Source of the DNA: Eudorina sp. 2006-703-Eu-15 | Lineage: Eukaryota; Chlorophyta; Chlorophyceae; Chlamydomonadales; Volvocaceae | Assembly (NCBI GenBank): GCA_003117195.1 | Contig: BDSI01000027.1 | Span: 310,001-374,000 of the forward strand | DNA: 64,000 bases | Direction of reading: 5' to 3' | Part shown: in pieces, positions 37,406-48,118 of the stretch | How positions within the stretch are numbered: position 1 is the first letter of the stretch | Layout: the number at the start of each line of letters is the position of its first letter | Translations under genes and position numbers: made by a program | Notes under the pieces: generated by a model | Seen by the model: only the letters and a program-made list of their open reading frames with translations | What the model was told of the DNA's origin: nothing | Database searches by the model: none

Positions 37406-37619
37406 CAGGTAGGTCCCAATGCCCACCGAGGGCCAGCAGGAGCGGCACCACGAGCGGCTCAGTGCGTGGCGTCAGGGGCACATCACGACATTTCAGCATC
37501 TCTAGTCGCAGTTCCAGCCGCCTTGCTGCACCTTGTGGGAGCCCATGTCTCTGGAAAACGAATGCCCCCTATCCCCTTGCTCCCACCTTCATTGTCTGCC
37601 CACGGCACTCACAATGTTA

Positions 37620-37815
37620 AAGGTTGCCAGAGAAACTGGACCGGCGTCGTCGGTGCCGCCATGGGAGTTGGAGTATTCGGCGGCGTAATGCCGGCATCCT
37701 TATTGGCGTCTTTTCGGAGGGACGCTGGGCGCCATCGCAGGCATGGCCATTAGCGGGGGGGGGTAGGGGGGTGGGTGGGAGGCGGTTTGGTGCACACTTT
37801 CTCCTAGCTTGGCTG
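37620..37815 (+). pseudogene. Degenerate second glycine-zipper segment downstream of the gene
   Basis: Reads GVVGAAMGVGVFGG in one frame, then switches frame into GILIGVFSEG and GAIAGMA-like residues, with a poly-G tract near 37755. The end resembles 46000-46069 in copy 2, where one frame gives GAIAGIAMGAAAGGGLVHKFS and a stop. It is either a remnant last exon or a relic of a tandem family member. Confidence 0.5.
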
Positions 37816-38639
37816 CAGCACATTGACCGGGCCGTCAGAGCCTGCTTTCATGTAGTCTGTGACCAGAAAGTGATTCTGCACGGGCACCAGAGCAGTCGCA
37901 GGCCAACGGCGGCACAACGCAAACCATGGCTCCCTTGCTGACGCGCACTGGCGTATTTCATGAATTAAGCAAGTCCTGGATGCGGCCCTGTGTCACGACA
38001 TAGTAGTGACACTGTTATAGGTTGTGTTTTCGTTATCCCGTTAACACCATTACGCAGCGCCAAGGGCACGAAGTGTGGTGAGCAGGAGCAGGATCGATTG
38101 TGTGCACAGTTAGCATTCTGTCTACGAACGGCGGGCGCTTAGGTCCCCGTGATCTGTTGTCGATTCAGTTTGCCTGGTACTGTCCAGATAGACGGCGATT
38201 TAAGCGCATTCGTATGTTTCCCGCTTTTCCTATCGTTTGCATCGAGCTGTGCAGCGGGCGCTTGCCATTGCCCGGTTTAGGTGATCAGGGCGTGTGCCCG
38301 AGCGAGTGTATTGCCCAGTGTGTTTAAGCCACCGCGCCGCTCTGATCTGGCGGCGTGGCACGATTCTGTACTTGTTTGTATAAGGGATCAGTGCCGATGT
38401 GAATTTGGCATCCGGTTAGAGGTTTATTGCCGGGAAGGTTCTATCTGGTCTCTGTTTGTTGACAGCGCAGCATCATATCGGTTGGCAGCGTGCCGTACCT
38501 TTCGCGCTTATGGTTGTGTATGTGTACTGAGAGCGGCGGAGAGAGCAAACGCGAAGGATTTCAGAGTCATTTTTGTAATCATTGCGGGGCTAGATAGGCA
38601 CAACGCGTTCACAAGATCCGCTCTATCTTGGCGCTAGGC

Positions 38640-40180
38640 CGCACTGCCTAAGGTTGGGCCGATAGTGGCGTCGTGAGCATCAGAGCTGGGCCCGGTGGTT
38701 TGTCATGGCTGCAGAGCCGCCGACTGTACCCTACCTGAAAGGCTGCGTCCAGCTCCGTTGTTTTCACCACTGCCTGCATGAGCTGAGCGCGTAGGGTCTG
38801 CGTGCTCTGGCGCTGAACCAGAAGCAGCCAGTCCCGGCACCTGTCCCCCTGCTGCCGCGATGGTACCGGACCGGGCCAGGGACGGGTACCGTAGGCAGCG
38901 GATCTGGCCGCAACACGCGAGCGGCTTGCAAGGCTGGAAGTAGCCTGCGAGTGCTCCTCCCACAGTGGCCCGACCGCAGCTGCCTCTACTTCCCGTCTTG
39001 CGAAGTGCCCACGTGTTGTGGCCAGCTCCGCTGCCTGACCCTGACTGCCCAGGCGCTGTGCTGTACAGCTGACCCTGTGAAAATTGTTAGGGCGAGATCA
39101 TTTGGCGCGCATGTGCCTCTCAGTACAGTTGAATACTATTGGCAGTTGATGCTAGCGGCCACTAGTGCAACTTAACAACTGGGTTGGTGTTGAGAGGGGG
39201 TTTCGGCAGGAGATTCCAATTTGGTGATTTTGGTGTAGTCGACGTGGGTAGTGTCTCAACTGCTGTAACGCACTACGACAGTATGAGCACGAACTAACTT
39301 TCCCTGCCACCCGCCATATCACAGATTTTAACCGTTACAAGGTGGACCCGTATCCCGACCGGGTGTTCCAACGGGCCCAGATAGCTCGTAGGTGCCTCGT
39401 CTCATCAACCCCTACCAAGGACTGCGCACCCATCCTCCATCACCCGCGGGGGGGTCACGCAGCCATACCGGCCACTACACCAGGTTACCAGCGCGCCAGG
39501 ATTGCCTCTCCTGGCAACCGCGCCAGACCCGCCTAATGACACGGCGGTGAAGGGACGGGGTTTCGAACCGCCGATCTCTGGACAGAATGCCAGGACAGAT
39601 TGTAGTAGCCGGCGCCAGCGAGTGCGACCTGGCGGTGCTTGAGCGGCTGCTACTGGACCCCGAGGTGCAGTTCAACTACCTCACGTTGCTGGCGCCGGGA
39701 GGCATCAATTTACGGCATCTAGGAGGCAGCTGGGGCGGGCGGGGTCGAGGTTGAGGGGGGTGGCGTGTTGTCACAGATCCGACCGTTGCTCCGCCAGGTA
39801 GCGTCGCGCTCGGCGCCCTGCTCCCAGCAACGATAGCGCAGCCCCGGCACCTCCCCAGATGTACACCACTTGTGTGTCTGGGGCCCCACCCAACTTTGGG
39901 TTCAGAACTCCGCGTCATGCCATCGGCCCAATCACATAACCTCACCCAATTGTGAGAGCCATGAGGAAGCAGTTGATGAACGGTTGGGATAAGGCGGGTC
40001 CTGGATGCGGCCATGGACCATATGTGGCAATGCCGAAAGCCGTAGTGTGAATAACAGTGCGGGTCTCTGGTTTTCGGTGCGGCAAAGGTTGGGGCTGCGG
40101 ACGTGGGGCAGTAATGCTCAAGTCAAAGTCCTGTGATAATGTTTCGGCCCTCAGCCTGCATATGCAGCAATGTGACATGT
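38640..40180 (+). pseudogene. Duplicated fragment of CFAP61 3' half (intron, one exon, 3' flank)
   Basis: Corresponds in order to 30950-31885 and then 33585-33770 of the CFAP61 locus. The only coding piece is at 39602-39709, reading [20 protein letters not shown] and APGGIN, nearly identical to exon 31474-31584. Its splice donor is destroyed: AAG|GTACGG has become AATTTACGG. The 1.4-kb terminal exon is missing altogether and a 267-bp repeat sits at its acceptor. It cannot encode CFAP61. Confidence 0.85.
39328..39594 (-). mobile_element. SINE-like retroposon, copy c, with 7-bp target-site duplication
   Basis: Compared with the undisturbed CFAP61 sequence at 31465-31480, exactly this segment is extra, and ACAGATT flanks it on both sides (39321-39327 and 39595-39601). 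On the minus strand it begins CCTGGCATTCTGTCCAGAG, contains GGTTCGAAACC (a perfect Pol III B-box consensus GGTTCGANNCC) about 28 bases in, and ends GGGTCCACCTTGTAACGG. Length, target duplication and B box fit a tRNA-related SINE. An A box in the usual place is not clear. Confidence 0.75.
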
Positions 40181-40209
40181 ATTATACCGTAACAGGGAAC
40201 CGTTTGCAT

Positions 40210-41815
40210 GCCTAAACAGTAATCCACGGCCCCTGGTCTCAACTGTCACTCCGTGTCCCCAACTCGCGGTACAGCCGCGGGTGGCGCGACGCGCCGGCAG
40301 GCGAGGCGTGCCCCATGGCGGATGTTTCTTAAAGGATTAAATGCACTATGGGAACGAGAGTTGCGGCGGTGCTGCGACCGACTCATCCGGCACCGGTAGA
40401 TTCCGTCGAGCCTCCCGCTCAGGGTGGACCAGCTCTGCCGTCAGGCCGCGCCCACTTTACCAAGCCGTCATCCGACCAGGGGGCTCCCTACCCATGGTCA
40501 CACACCTGTTTCTCAATAATCGGTTAGTCTTCCCTGCCAAACACTGCCTGCGAGGGGATGCGGCAACCGGCAAGGTCCTGTACAACCTTCAGCTGTGGGG
40601 TTCCTGTGGCTGTTCACAACTCACGCCTGCTCTCACCGCACGGTTTCGCACCCATAGTACGTTACATCGCCTACAGCGTCGTTCCAGATAAGGCTTCCCC
40701 GCAGGTCGAACTAGGTAGGTCGCACGCGGCCATCCGCCTTTGGCCCGCCCTGCTCCTAACAGTCCTCTGATGGGCATTGCTTGCTCCCATGACACCGCCT
40801 GTGATTTGCCTTCAGGTCTCCGAAGGTGTTCAGAGGGCCATGGGCATGAGGCCCCTCTGGAACATCTGCCCCAGCTTACGCGCCTCTCCCGTGCTCTGCC
40901 TCGCGCCGATCGCCGGCCTCTCGGTCTGACCTTCGACTACGTGGCCTTTTGCTGTCCACGAAGGTGTCCGGCCATCGGCCTGCGAAACACCCGTGATTAA
41001 CCCCCGGCCATCGGGATTCCGGCTCCCCAATGGCCCCCAGCCAATGGGCTTCCCCGCCCGCGAATCCCCCCAGGGTGTCATCAAAGCTGGGATGCCCTTC
41101 CCGTGGTCTCGGGTGGCTACCTGCCAGGCCGGTCTCTTACAACCACGAGCCGCCTAGGGTGACATTGCGCCGAGGGGGGTGGCCTTCCGCCCGAAAGTGG
41201 CATTCTCGCCGCATGAGGGCCTTCCGCCCGAAGGTTTTCTTGGAGGATTTCTATGACCAGCTACCGGCGACGGTGGCTGCTAGGGTGGTGGAGGCGCGGC
41301 TGGTATACGCAATCTGCCGCGCCTCCGGGGTGGGCTGTTGGGAGCTATGGGTCCGCCCCGACCAGGACCTAGAGGCGCAGTGGACGGCACGATTGCCTGG
41401 TGGTCGGCCCTGCTATTCATTGAACGCCCGCGCCCCTAATGGCATCCTGCTGCTGGGGGCCTCCGCCCCGAATGGCGTCCCGCTTCGGGGGTCCCTGCCG
41501 CCACACGCTGAGCTTCCCGAACTTCATACGCTGGCTGTCCGCTGTCCATGGCGTCCTGCCGACGGTGATGTTCCGCTAACAATGTTCAGCCGGTAAAGGG
41601 TGATCCACTGTGCTGGATTTCGTCGCTGAAGCCCTTCCTTGTCGACCTTGGTGCGTCTACCGGGTTCGCCATCATCATCTGAAAATATCGCGGACATATT
41701 TCACACTCTGGCGATCCTGTGACTTCAGGGCGGGCTGACGGCGGGCCTTGGTTGCGCTGGGCGCCACCGCTGTGCGGCAGCTCTCCATCACGGTGTTTGT
41801 TGTGTGTTGTGTCTA
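40210..41815. other. Copy-2-specific segment, possible insertion
   Basis: Replaces the 450-bp AT-rich stretch found at the same place in copy 1 and is GC-richer. Repeated short phrases such as CCTTCCGCCCGAA (41188 and 41220) and variants of CGCCCCTAATGGC suggest repeat-derived DNA. It contains the ORF described at 41213. Confidence 0.4.
41213..41596 (+). CDS. Uncharacterised open reading frame, possibly element-derived
   Basis: From the ATG at 41213 it encodes 127 residues, including RPKVFLEDFYDQLPATVAAR and VGCWELWVRPDQDLEAQW. The frame stays open upstream to 41030. I do not recognise the protein. It lies in DNA present only in the second duplication copy, so it may belong to an inserted element. 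No splice sites are obvious. Confidence 0.3.
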   Translation: MRAFRPKVFLEDFYDQLPATVAARVVEARLVYAICRASGVGCWELWVRPDQDLEAQWTARLPGGRPCYSLNARAPNGILLLGASAPNGVPLRGSLPPHAELPELHTLAVRCPWRPADGDVPLTMFSR

Positions 41816-43065
41816 AATATTCTGCATAGCGAGCGTAATTATTTGCGCTCGCAGATAATTAGAGACAGTACGGTACCGTAATCCACCACATCTGGTCTCA
41901 CCTCAGTGTCGCTTACGGTAAAGTACAAGCTTTATTATGACACAGCTAGGAAGGTGCGCAACCGACCAGGGGCTCTGAGCGAATCGCTCCGAAGTCATTT
42001 TGAGGCTGTAAGCGACCTTTCCTGAGTCCCGTTGCGGTTGGACGGACAGATTTCGTCGCGGAGGTTATGTTTCTTGTCTGGTCATGTGGCGACGAGTGAG
42101 CAATTATTTACCGGTTGCGTTCACTGAGTTTTGATCCTGCGACGTTAGCCTGCGTATTGCAGTGTCCTAACAGTCGGTTCAATTTAACAAAGGCTTGATA
42201 AATGATGAGTGTATGCGTTGTTGTGTCAACGTAATGCACGAAGCTTCGCGGCAACGTAACGCCCCGGAACGTGCTAAAGCCCCCATTCACAAGTTGGACC
42301 CAGCCACCGGCGCTTGAGACCCAAACCAACGCCGCTACAACGATCCCTAAGGCGGCCGCATGCAGACAATGTGTGATGGTAATGATGTGGCCCCTGACGT
42401 TTGAATGCTGGGAATTGCCGCCTGCAGCAGGAAGTGATCTGCCTTACCGTACTCAGCCGCAGTGGACACCCGCGCGGTCCGTAACGACTAAGCACGCTCG
42501 AACAGCACGGCTGCCTTACTACAAAGAGGATGTCACTTTGTGCACTGGCAGCCGCAATGTCTGTTTAGGAGTTCCAGTTACGAGCCATTTATTTGTGCGC
42601 TCGAGGTAGACACAAGCTGAGGTTGATTCAGCTACAATGCTTCACACATCACAACAGTACGCATATATATCATTTGCCAACAATGGCCCAGGGAATCAAG
42701 CTTCACCAATACGCCTATGTCCACTGCCCAGTCTGGTATTCAGCCAGAATGTCCCGTGGAAGCGCGCAAGTCTTGAAGGTTGACGAGGATTTGCTACTTA
42801 TCCAGTCCCAGCAAGTACAGAACGTTGCGCTCGCGACTTCCACCTTGTGAATGAGCGAACCAATGGTTCGTTTCAGCGTTTGCCCATCATTCGTCGCCTC
42901 AAGCACTTTCCTGGGCTATATCCTCATTTTAGATATTAGTGTTAATCAAAATGGGCTTCAAGCGCGACCAGCAACTGTGCTTGCCATGGAGCTCGGTACA
43001 TACTCGAAGGCTGCCAGGACCACGCGTATGGCGCTTGGTCGCGCCAATAGTGAAGAAGTATATAA

Positions 43066-43186
43066 GTACACACTCCGTGTCCGTGTCCGTACACACTCGG
43101 ACGCGTTCGGACATTTGATCCTATCTAGCCGGATCAAATGTCCGAATGTGTCCGAGTATGTACGGACACGGACACGGAGTGTGTAC
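43066..43186. repeat. 56-bp inverted repeat (hairpin) inside the insertion
   Basis: Arms 43066-43121 and 43131-43186 pair over 56 bp with three mismatches around a 9-base loop (TATCTAGCC here). The arms are built from GTGTCCGT/ACGGACAC units, the same unit as the microsatellite at 43780-43870. Confidence 0.8.
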
Positions 43187-43564
43187 GGGCACGCTGCGCG
43201 TGATAGCACAACCTGGCACGTCTAGCCAAGCAAATAGTTTGGGTCGGGTTCCCATGCCCCAACCACGCATTCGTGGTTTGTGTTTTGTGTGCTGCGAGCA
43301 TGTCTGGGAGGTGTGCATACCGTATCGTGTAGGGAGGTGTGCATACCGTAACGTGTGGTTAAGGTTCAACTTCTGTGCTAGTGTTCGGAGGCAGTGACAA
43401 ATGCTTTGGTGGCTTGGGCATCAATGGGAAGGTCGCGAAGGGAGTTGGCTAGCCAACCGAACTGAAACCATATACGAAACTGAACGCCGCGAATACAATT
43501 TCGGTACAAGCTTTCAAATATCCAAACTCGTGCTTCAGGAAACCGATAGCCGGCGACGTTTCTC

Positions 43565-43634
43565 CGATACTCGGCGGCAGGAATCCTATACTCGGCGCGA
43601 GGATTCCTATACTCGGCCGCAGGAATCCGATACT
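43565..43634. repeat. 21-bp tandem repeat, about three units
   Basis: Units start CGATACTCGGC or CTATACTCGGC and end AGGAATC or AGGATTC, at 43565, 43586 and 43607. A degenerate fourth starts at 43628. Confidence 0.75.
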
Positions 43635-43722
43635 TGAAACCGCATAACCATTACTCGCTACGAGGTATCCGATACAACCAAACAGGTATCCGGATACATG
43701 TAGTCATCTATTTTTATTTTTT

Positions 43723-43766
43723 GGGCGGGGCCCCAGCGCGAAGCGCGTTCGGGGGGCCCCGCCCCC
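43723..43766. repeat. GC-rich palindrome
   Basis: GGGCGGGGCCCC at 43723 pairs with GGGGCCCCGCCC near 43753 around a short loop. The same motif in inverted orientation recurs at 44732-44744, so it may mark ends of a nested element of about 1 kb. Confidence 0.6.
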
Positions 43767-43779
43767 TAGGATTGCCCAT

Positions 43780-43870
43780 GTCCGTCCGTGTGTCCGTGTG
43801 TCCGTGTGTCCGTGTGTCCATGTGTCCGTGTGTCCGTGTGTCCGTGTGTCCGTGTGTCCGTGTGTCCGTG
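43780..43870. repeat. GTGTCCGT microsatellite
   Basis: About eleven copies of an 8-base unit with one A-for-G variant near 43819. Confidence 0.9.
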
Positions 43871-45532
43871 GGTAACGGCAAAACGTTCATTATCCGCTAA
43901 ACTAATTCGCTATGTTTGTCATATTAATTGTCCTCTATTGCAAGGTAACTTTGGTTTGGCTGAAAAAAAATTTTGCGCACAAACGGTCAAAGTAAAGCTC
44001 CGCGGTCTCCATGGACCCGAGTCAACATCCACCCAGCGCCTCTCGCGCCCATGTTTGTTGCAACAGGTGCCGCGTGATGAATACTTGGATTAGGGGCAGG
44101 TAGCGCGTGCTAAATTGAACTTCGATAGTGTTCTGATGTTTGAACATCAAGATACCACCAACATCAAGATTTGCCTTTCTGTCTTGCCAGATGAATATAA
44201 ATCAACAATATGTATTGAATCAAAGTTTCAAGATGCAAAGGGATAGCGTACCGAGTGCCAACGAGTTCTCCAGTTCCGATGGCCCAAAGTCCGGGTCTCA
44301 CCGCGGCTTTTTCGCACCCTGTTTTTGCCTTACATTTGCTATGTAACTATTGATAGCAAACTTTAGAGGTTCACGTCTGCTGCGGGCGTGCAAATGAAGG
44401 GTTGCATGCCTGCCGACGGACCAAACAACTACAGTTTCACGGCAAAACAAGGATGCTTCAAGCTTGCTTTGTGATCATCTGCTTAACAGACGGATGTAGT
44501 AGTGCACTATGGCACTATCGTTACCATAGTGCCGATACGGTGACCGCCGTCGCCGGCGGCGCGTACTGCAGGATGGTTTCGGGGCTGCCGACGTGTTTGG
44601 GCTTGGTGAATCTATGCACGCCGATCCCCCTTCAACATCAACGACACCCCCAATGGCAACCTTTCACTCTCTCACACTGTTGCGCGGTAATAGAGTTTTC
44701 CTTTTAAAGCAAGCGGCCTGTACGGATTATAGGGGGCCCCGCCCTTTTCCGGCTTCGAGGAAGCCGACCCCTACTTGTTGTATCGGGTATTCCGTGACAC
44801 CGCACTTCGGGGAATCCGACCCCCGTGGATACCCTCAGGCGCCCGCGGGGCGTGGGCCGCCCCGGTGCGGGCGCTACAAGGCATTTTCCATTTGGACCCA
44901 ACTGCGCAAATCACACCATAGGATAAGGGACTGCAGTTTCATCTCGGATGGCGATTGTGCCCATTTCAGGACTTGTCAAGGTGAGGCCGTACGTGCAAGC
45001 CTGTGCACAAGCGTGAAGTTGCGACTTGTCGGCTTCCGTGCCTGAGAATTGCATCTCGACTATCTTAATTGCCTTTTCGCGCACTAATGGTTATTGCTTA
45101 AAATTTCTGAGTTTTGCGCCCCGCTTTCCTTTTGCAACTCCTCATAATATCCTCATAGTAGAACGCTTTCCAGGGATGTCATTAATTTAAAAATGAGAAT
45201 AAAAATTAAGTATTTCAGATCTCCCACATATCTATCATGTACAAATGAAGAATTAAGAGAGATAGATCTGTCACACATTTACAAAGTACGTCACCCGATG
45301 TTTCCCGGGAAACAGTGACCTTGCATATAAAATTGCATAAAGCAACATATTAAAAATTAATTTTTGGGTTAACTTATTGATCAAGTGAGGAGACCCTGAC
45401 TTGCCAGGTAGCTTTGGCCCCAGAACCAGGACGGGCAGGGAGTGTCGGCCCTCTTGTATTAGCAGATTGACCTGTATTTCGGATTGTTTGACCGACTCGA
45501 TTCTCTGCCCCATTGCCCGCAGACGCTGTTAA

Positions 45533-46069
45533 ATGCCGAGCCCCAACGTAAGTTCGTTGGTTGACACTTGGCGTCTCGCAGACACGGCTACGGTAATGGA
45601 TTGGCACTTGTTAAATGTACTGGCACGCTGTCCATCGCTTTCTATCTGCAGGAGGCGCCTGGGCTGGATGTAGATGACCTTCACGACATAGTTAATCAGT
45701 GGGCGCAGGGTGAGCCAGCCCTTTCCCTTGTCCTAACAGGCCAAGGTCTGACTTCGGTACCCTGAAAAACCCACACCCTTCCCCCACACCCCAACTCATC
45801 ACGCACACAGGTGGCGTCACGGACAATGCGGCCAAGGAAAAACTGGTGAAAGCGCTGAGGGACATGCTGGAAGACAAGGTCGCTTTCCAAGGCGACACAA
45901 CGGAGGTTACAATGGCTGTTAAACTCATGGACGTCGTCCGAAAACTCGCTGCGGGCAAGCTATGCATTACCCTGAACATGTGAGGTAGGCCACTGGAGGG
46001 CCGCTGGGCGCCATCGCAGGCATCGCCATGGGCGCGGCAGCGGGAGGCGGGTTGGTGCACAAATTCTCC
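45533..46069 (+). pseudogene. Decayed copy of the glycine-zipper gene
   Basis: Starts MPSPN like the intact gene at 36117, has lost nine codons in frame, then carries a 5-bp insertion near 45590 that shifts the frame. The second-exon counterpart (45811-45979) still reads AAKEKLVKALRDMLEDKVAF and LAAGKLCITLNM. Exons 3 to 5 are absent: sequence jumps to a zipper tail ending LVHKFS and a stop at 46069. It is interrupted upstream by the 2.87-kb insertion. Confidence 0.75.
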
Positions 46070-46169
46070 TAGCTTGGCCGCAGCACATTGGCCGGGCGAT
46101 CAGAGCCTGCGCCCATGCAGTCTGTGACCAGAAACAGAAGCTGCACAGGCACCAGAGCAGTGGGCGTGT

Positions 46170-46528
46170 ATGCGATGGGGCGCCACAGGTACGCGCTGTT
46201 CATCATGGGCTGGCAGTTACGTGGATGGCCATGCACAGATGGTCTTTAGAGGACGGGCAGTTTTTGTATAGGGCCCTTTTTGGGGGAGGGGGCACAGCCC
46301 CCACCATGCAGCGGCATCGGATGCCGTGGATACAATAGAGCAGGGTGTAGCGTACCGGCCCATGGGACATCCTCAACCGTGTGAACGGCTGCGACTGTGC
46401 GTGAAATATGGCGGGGTATGTAGCCCGTCAGAACATGGAGACGGGTGCAAGCACACGGGCGCATATAGCTTTGCCGAAGGACGCCAAGGATTCAGTACCC
46501 ATCCGTTTATTACATGACGCGAAGTCCA
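46170..46528. other. Intergenic end of duplication to STI1-protein gene
   Basis: Similarity to copy 1 fades after about 46165. No gene seen. A minus-strand TGTAATAAA sits at 46506-46514, just beyond the STI1-protein stop; whether it acts as the polyadenylation signal so close to the stop is uncertain. Confidence 0.35.
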
Positions 46529-47953
46529 CTACCGGGTGGGCCTCCCTGGCCCCGTGGATTGCCCCATGGCGTCGAGCTTCTGCCCCATCAGCTTCCCCAT
46601 GGCCCCGTAGAAAGCCGCCACCTGCAGCATTCAGCCATCAGACACCCCACAAGGCACGCCAACACGCATCAGGCAGACAGACATGCAAGGTCCGGTACAC
46701 CGTACCATACATGCCATCCCCAGCTGCTGCCCAGCCCAGGTGTTACGCCAGGCCAATACTTCTGGACTGTAGCTGCATCGGGAAAGCAGGAATGGCACCA
46801 CCCTCCACAGCTACCAGCAAGCCCCCATGTCCATAACGCACGAGACGACACCAAGCTGTGGTTCCCGATCGCGAGTGGGCTCATCAACGGGTTCCCACCC
46901 ACCTTGGCATTATCTTTGTACTTTTTTATGTTCTGGGGGTTAGCGGCGATGTCATTGACCGCCGCCATGACCTCGGGGTCTTCGAATGCCGCCAGCAGCC
47001 CCGGGTTCTGGCCTATCTGGGCCACGGTGTCTGGGGTGGGGCGCAGCTTCTCCAGTAGGTCCGCCTTCATGGCCGCGTACTGTTTGGTCTGCTCATCGGG
47101 CTCCACTCGCAGGAAGTCTGGGATCACGGGGCCGTCGCCCAGGTTCTTCTTGGCCCGGATCATGGGGATCTCCTCCACGGGCGGCTCGGGCTTCTGCACG
47201 TGGGGCAGGGCACGGAAGGGAGCTGAGGGAGGCAAGAGCACCGCGGCGGAGGCGGCTGTAGCATCCTCATCAAGCGGGATGGGTAGCCATGCATGTTCAA
47301 CAGTTGGGTGCCTGGGGAACAGAGGCAAACGGATTGACCTCCTCCCAGCGGTATTTGAAGTAGGTCCTTGAACGTGTTCATACCGGCTCAACCAAAGCAC
47401 CTTCTGTTCTGCGGGTGGCTTGGGCCTCCTTTTCGGCGCGGCATCGAAGAATCCTTTCCGCAGTGCCGGTGCGGTAGAAGCAGACGCGTGCTTTGACGAT
47501 TCTGCGGGCAATGCACGACGACGGCAGCCGCTGACCGCCCATCGACTGCAAAAATGCGTGCAATCACACAACGCCAGAAACGAAATGCTGCAGCCGGCGC
47601 ACTGTCTCCTGGGCACCATGTCGGTCAGTGTGACTCTGGCCCAGGCCGCTTGCCCCTTGGGCCTAGCGGCCTGGGTCTGGCAGGCACCTCCCGACGGGTC
47701 CCCACCTGACACAGGCTTCAACACCACATTTGCGACCCGCAGTGCCTCCTCATTTGGCAAACCGTCAAGTCCAGAGGAGGACTCGCCACCGGCATGGCGG
47801 AGTTTCAAGGCGTCCACTTGTTCGGCCAAGCTGGACAAAGGCGGTGGGGCATCTGTCGCAACGCCGGGGAAACGTCGCCGCGACGATGAGGAATGAACGC
47901 GCTTTCCGCAAGGAGATTAATGTTACGCGCCTACCGTCGTCTGAATCGGCCAT
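46529..47953 (-). CDS. STI1 (heat-shock chaperonin-binding) domain protein
   Basis: Five exons: 47953-47935, 47852-47706, 47501-47384, 47311-46903 and 46621-46529, in phase for 261 codons. It starts MADSDDDAPPPLSSLAEQVD, with the first junction splitting a codon, then KGFFDAAPKRRPKPP and a conserved run ending in an STI1 domain. That domain reads QIGQNPGLLAAFEDPEVMAA, VNDIAANPQNIKKYKDNAKV and VAAFYGAMGKLMGQKLDAMG. STI1 domains occur in Hsp70/Hsp90 co-chaperones such as HOP, and the DP-rich helix pattern fits. No TPR or UBA domain is present, so this is a small STI1-only adaptor. A role with Hsp70/Hsp90 is inferred. It is divergent from the oxygenase gene. Confidence 0.75.
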
Positions 47954-47959
47954 TCAAGG

Positions 47960-48118
47960 ATGGACGCAGTAAGCGTCGTGTGGGGCCAAAATTCGGCTAC
48001 GGTGATCGAATTTCCTTTCGAGTCCTACGGTTATCAGAAGTTTTACTTGTACCTGATTGATGCTGAATGTGCACAGCTGCTGGGTTTGATGTCCGAAAGT
48101 GCAGATGCTCTGAGCTAA
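47960..48118 (+). pseudogene. Short ORF resembling the Q-motif start of XPD/RTEL1-type helicases
   Basis: Fifty-two codons. VIEFPFESYGYQKFYLYLID recalls the N-terminal FPF.PY..Q motif of FANCJ/RTEL1/DDX11 helicases. No Walker A or further helicase exon follows within the window, and it overlaps the presumed 5' UTR of the opposite-strand STI1 gene. It may be a chance match or an orphan exon. Confidence 0.2.

Larger units (their letters stand above)
42007..44878. mobile_element. 2.87-kb insertion with TGTA...TACA ends and AGGC flanks
   Basis: Interrupts copy 2 between blocks that are contiguous in copy 1 at about 35521-35526. The insert begins TGTAAGCG, ends GCGCTACA, and is flanked by AGGC at 42003-42006 and 44879-44882. 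Terminal inverted repeats are short or poor. No transposase or reverse transcriptase was seen, so it would be non-autonomous. Inside are a long hairpin (43066-43186), 21-bp tandem repeats (43565-43634), an 8-bp microsatellite (43780-43870) and GC-rich inverted repeats near 43723 and 44732. Confidence 0.6.

Noticed and set aside
39475..39605. Functional tRNA gene from the GGTTCGAAACC box
   Set aside because: No cloverleaf can be drawn and no acceptor stem pairs; the box lies in a SINE-like element with a target duplication.
43780..43870. Possible CRISPR-like array from the regular GTGTCCGT repeats
   Set aside because: The units are contiguous with no spacers and the context is eukaryotic; it is a microsatellite.
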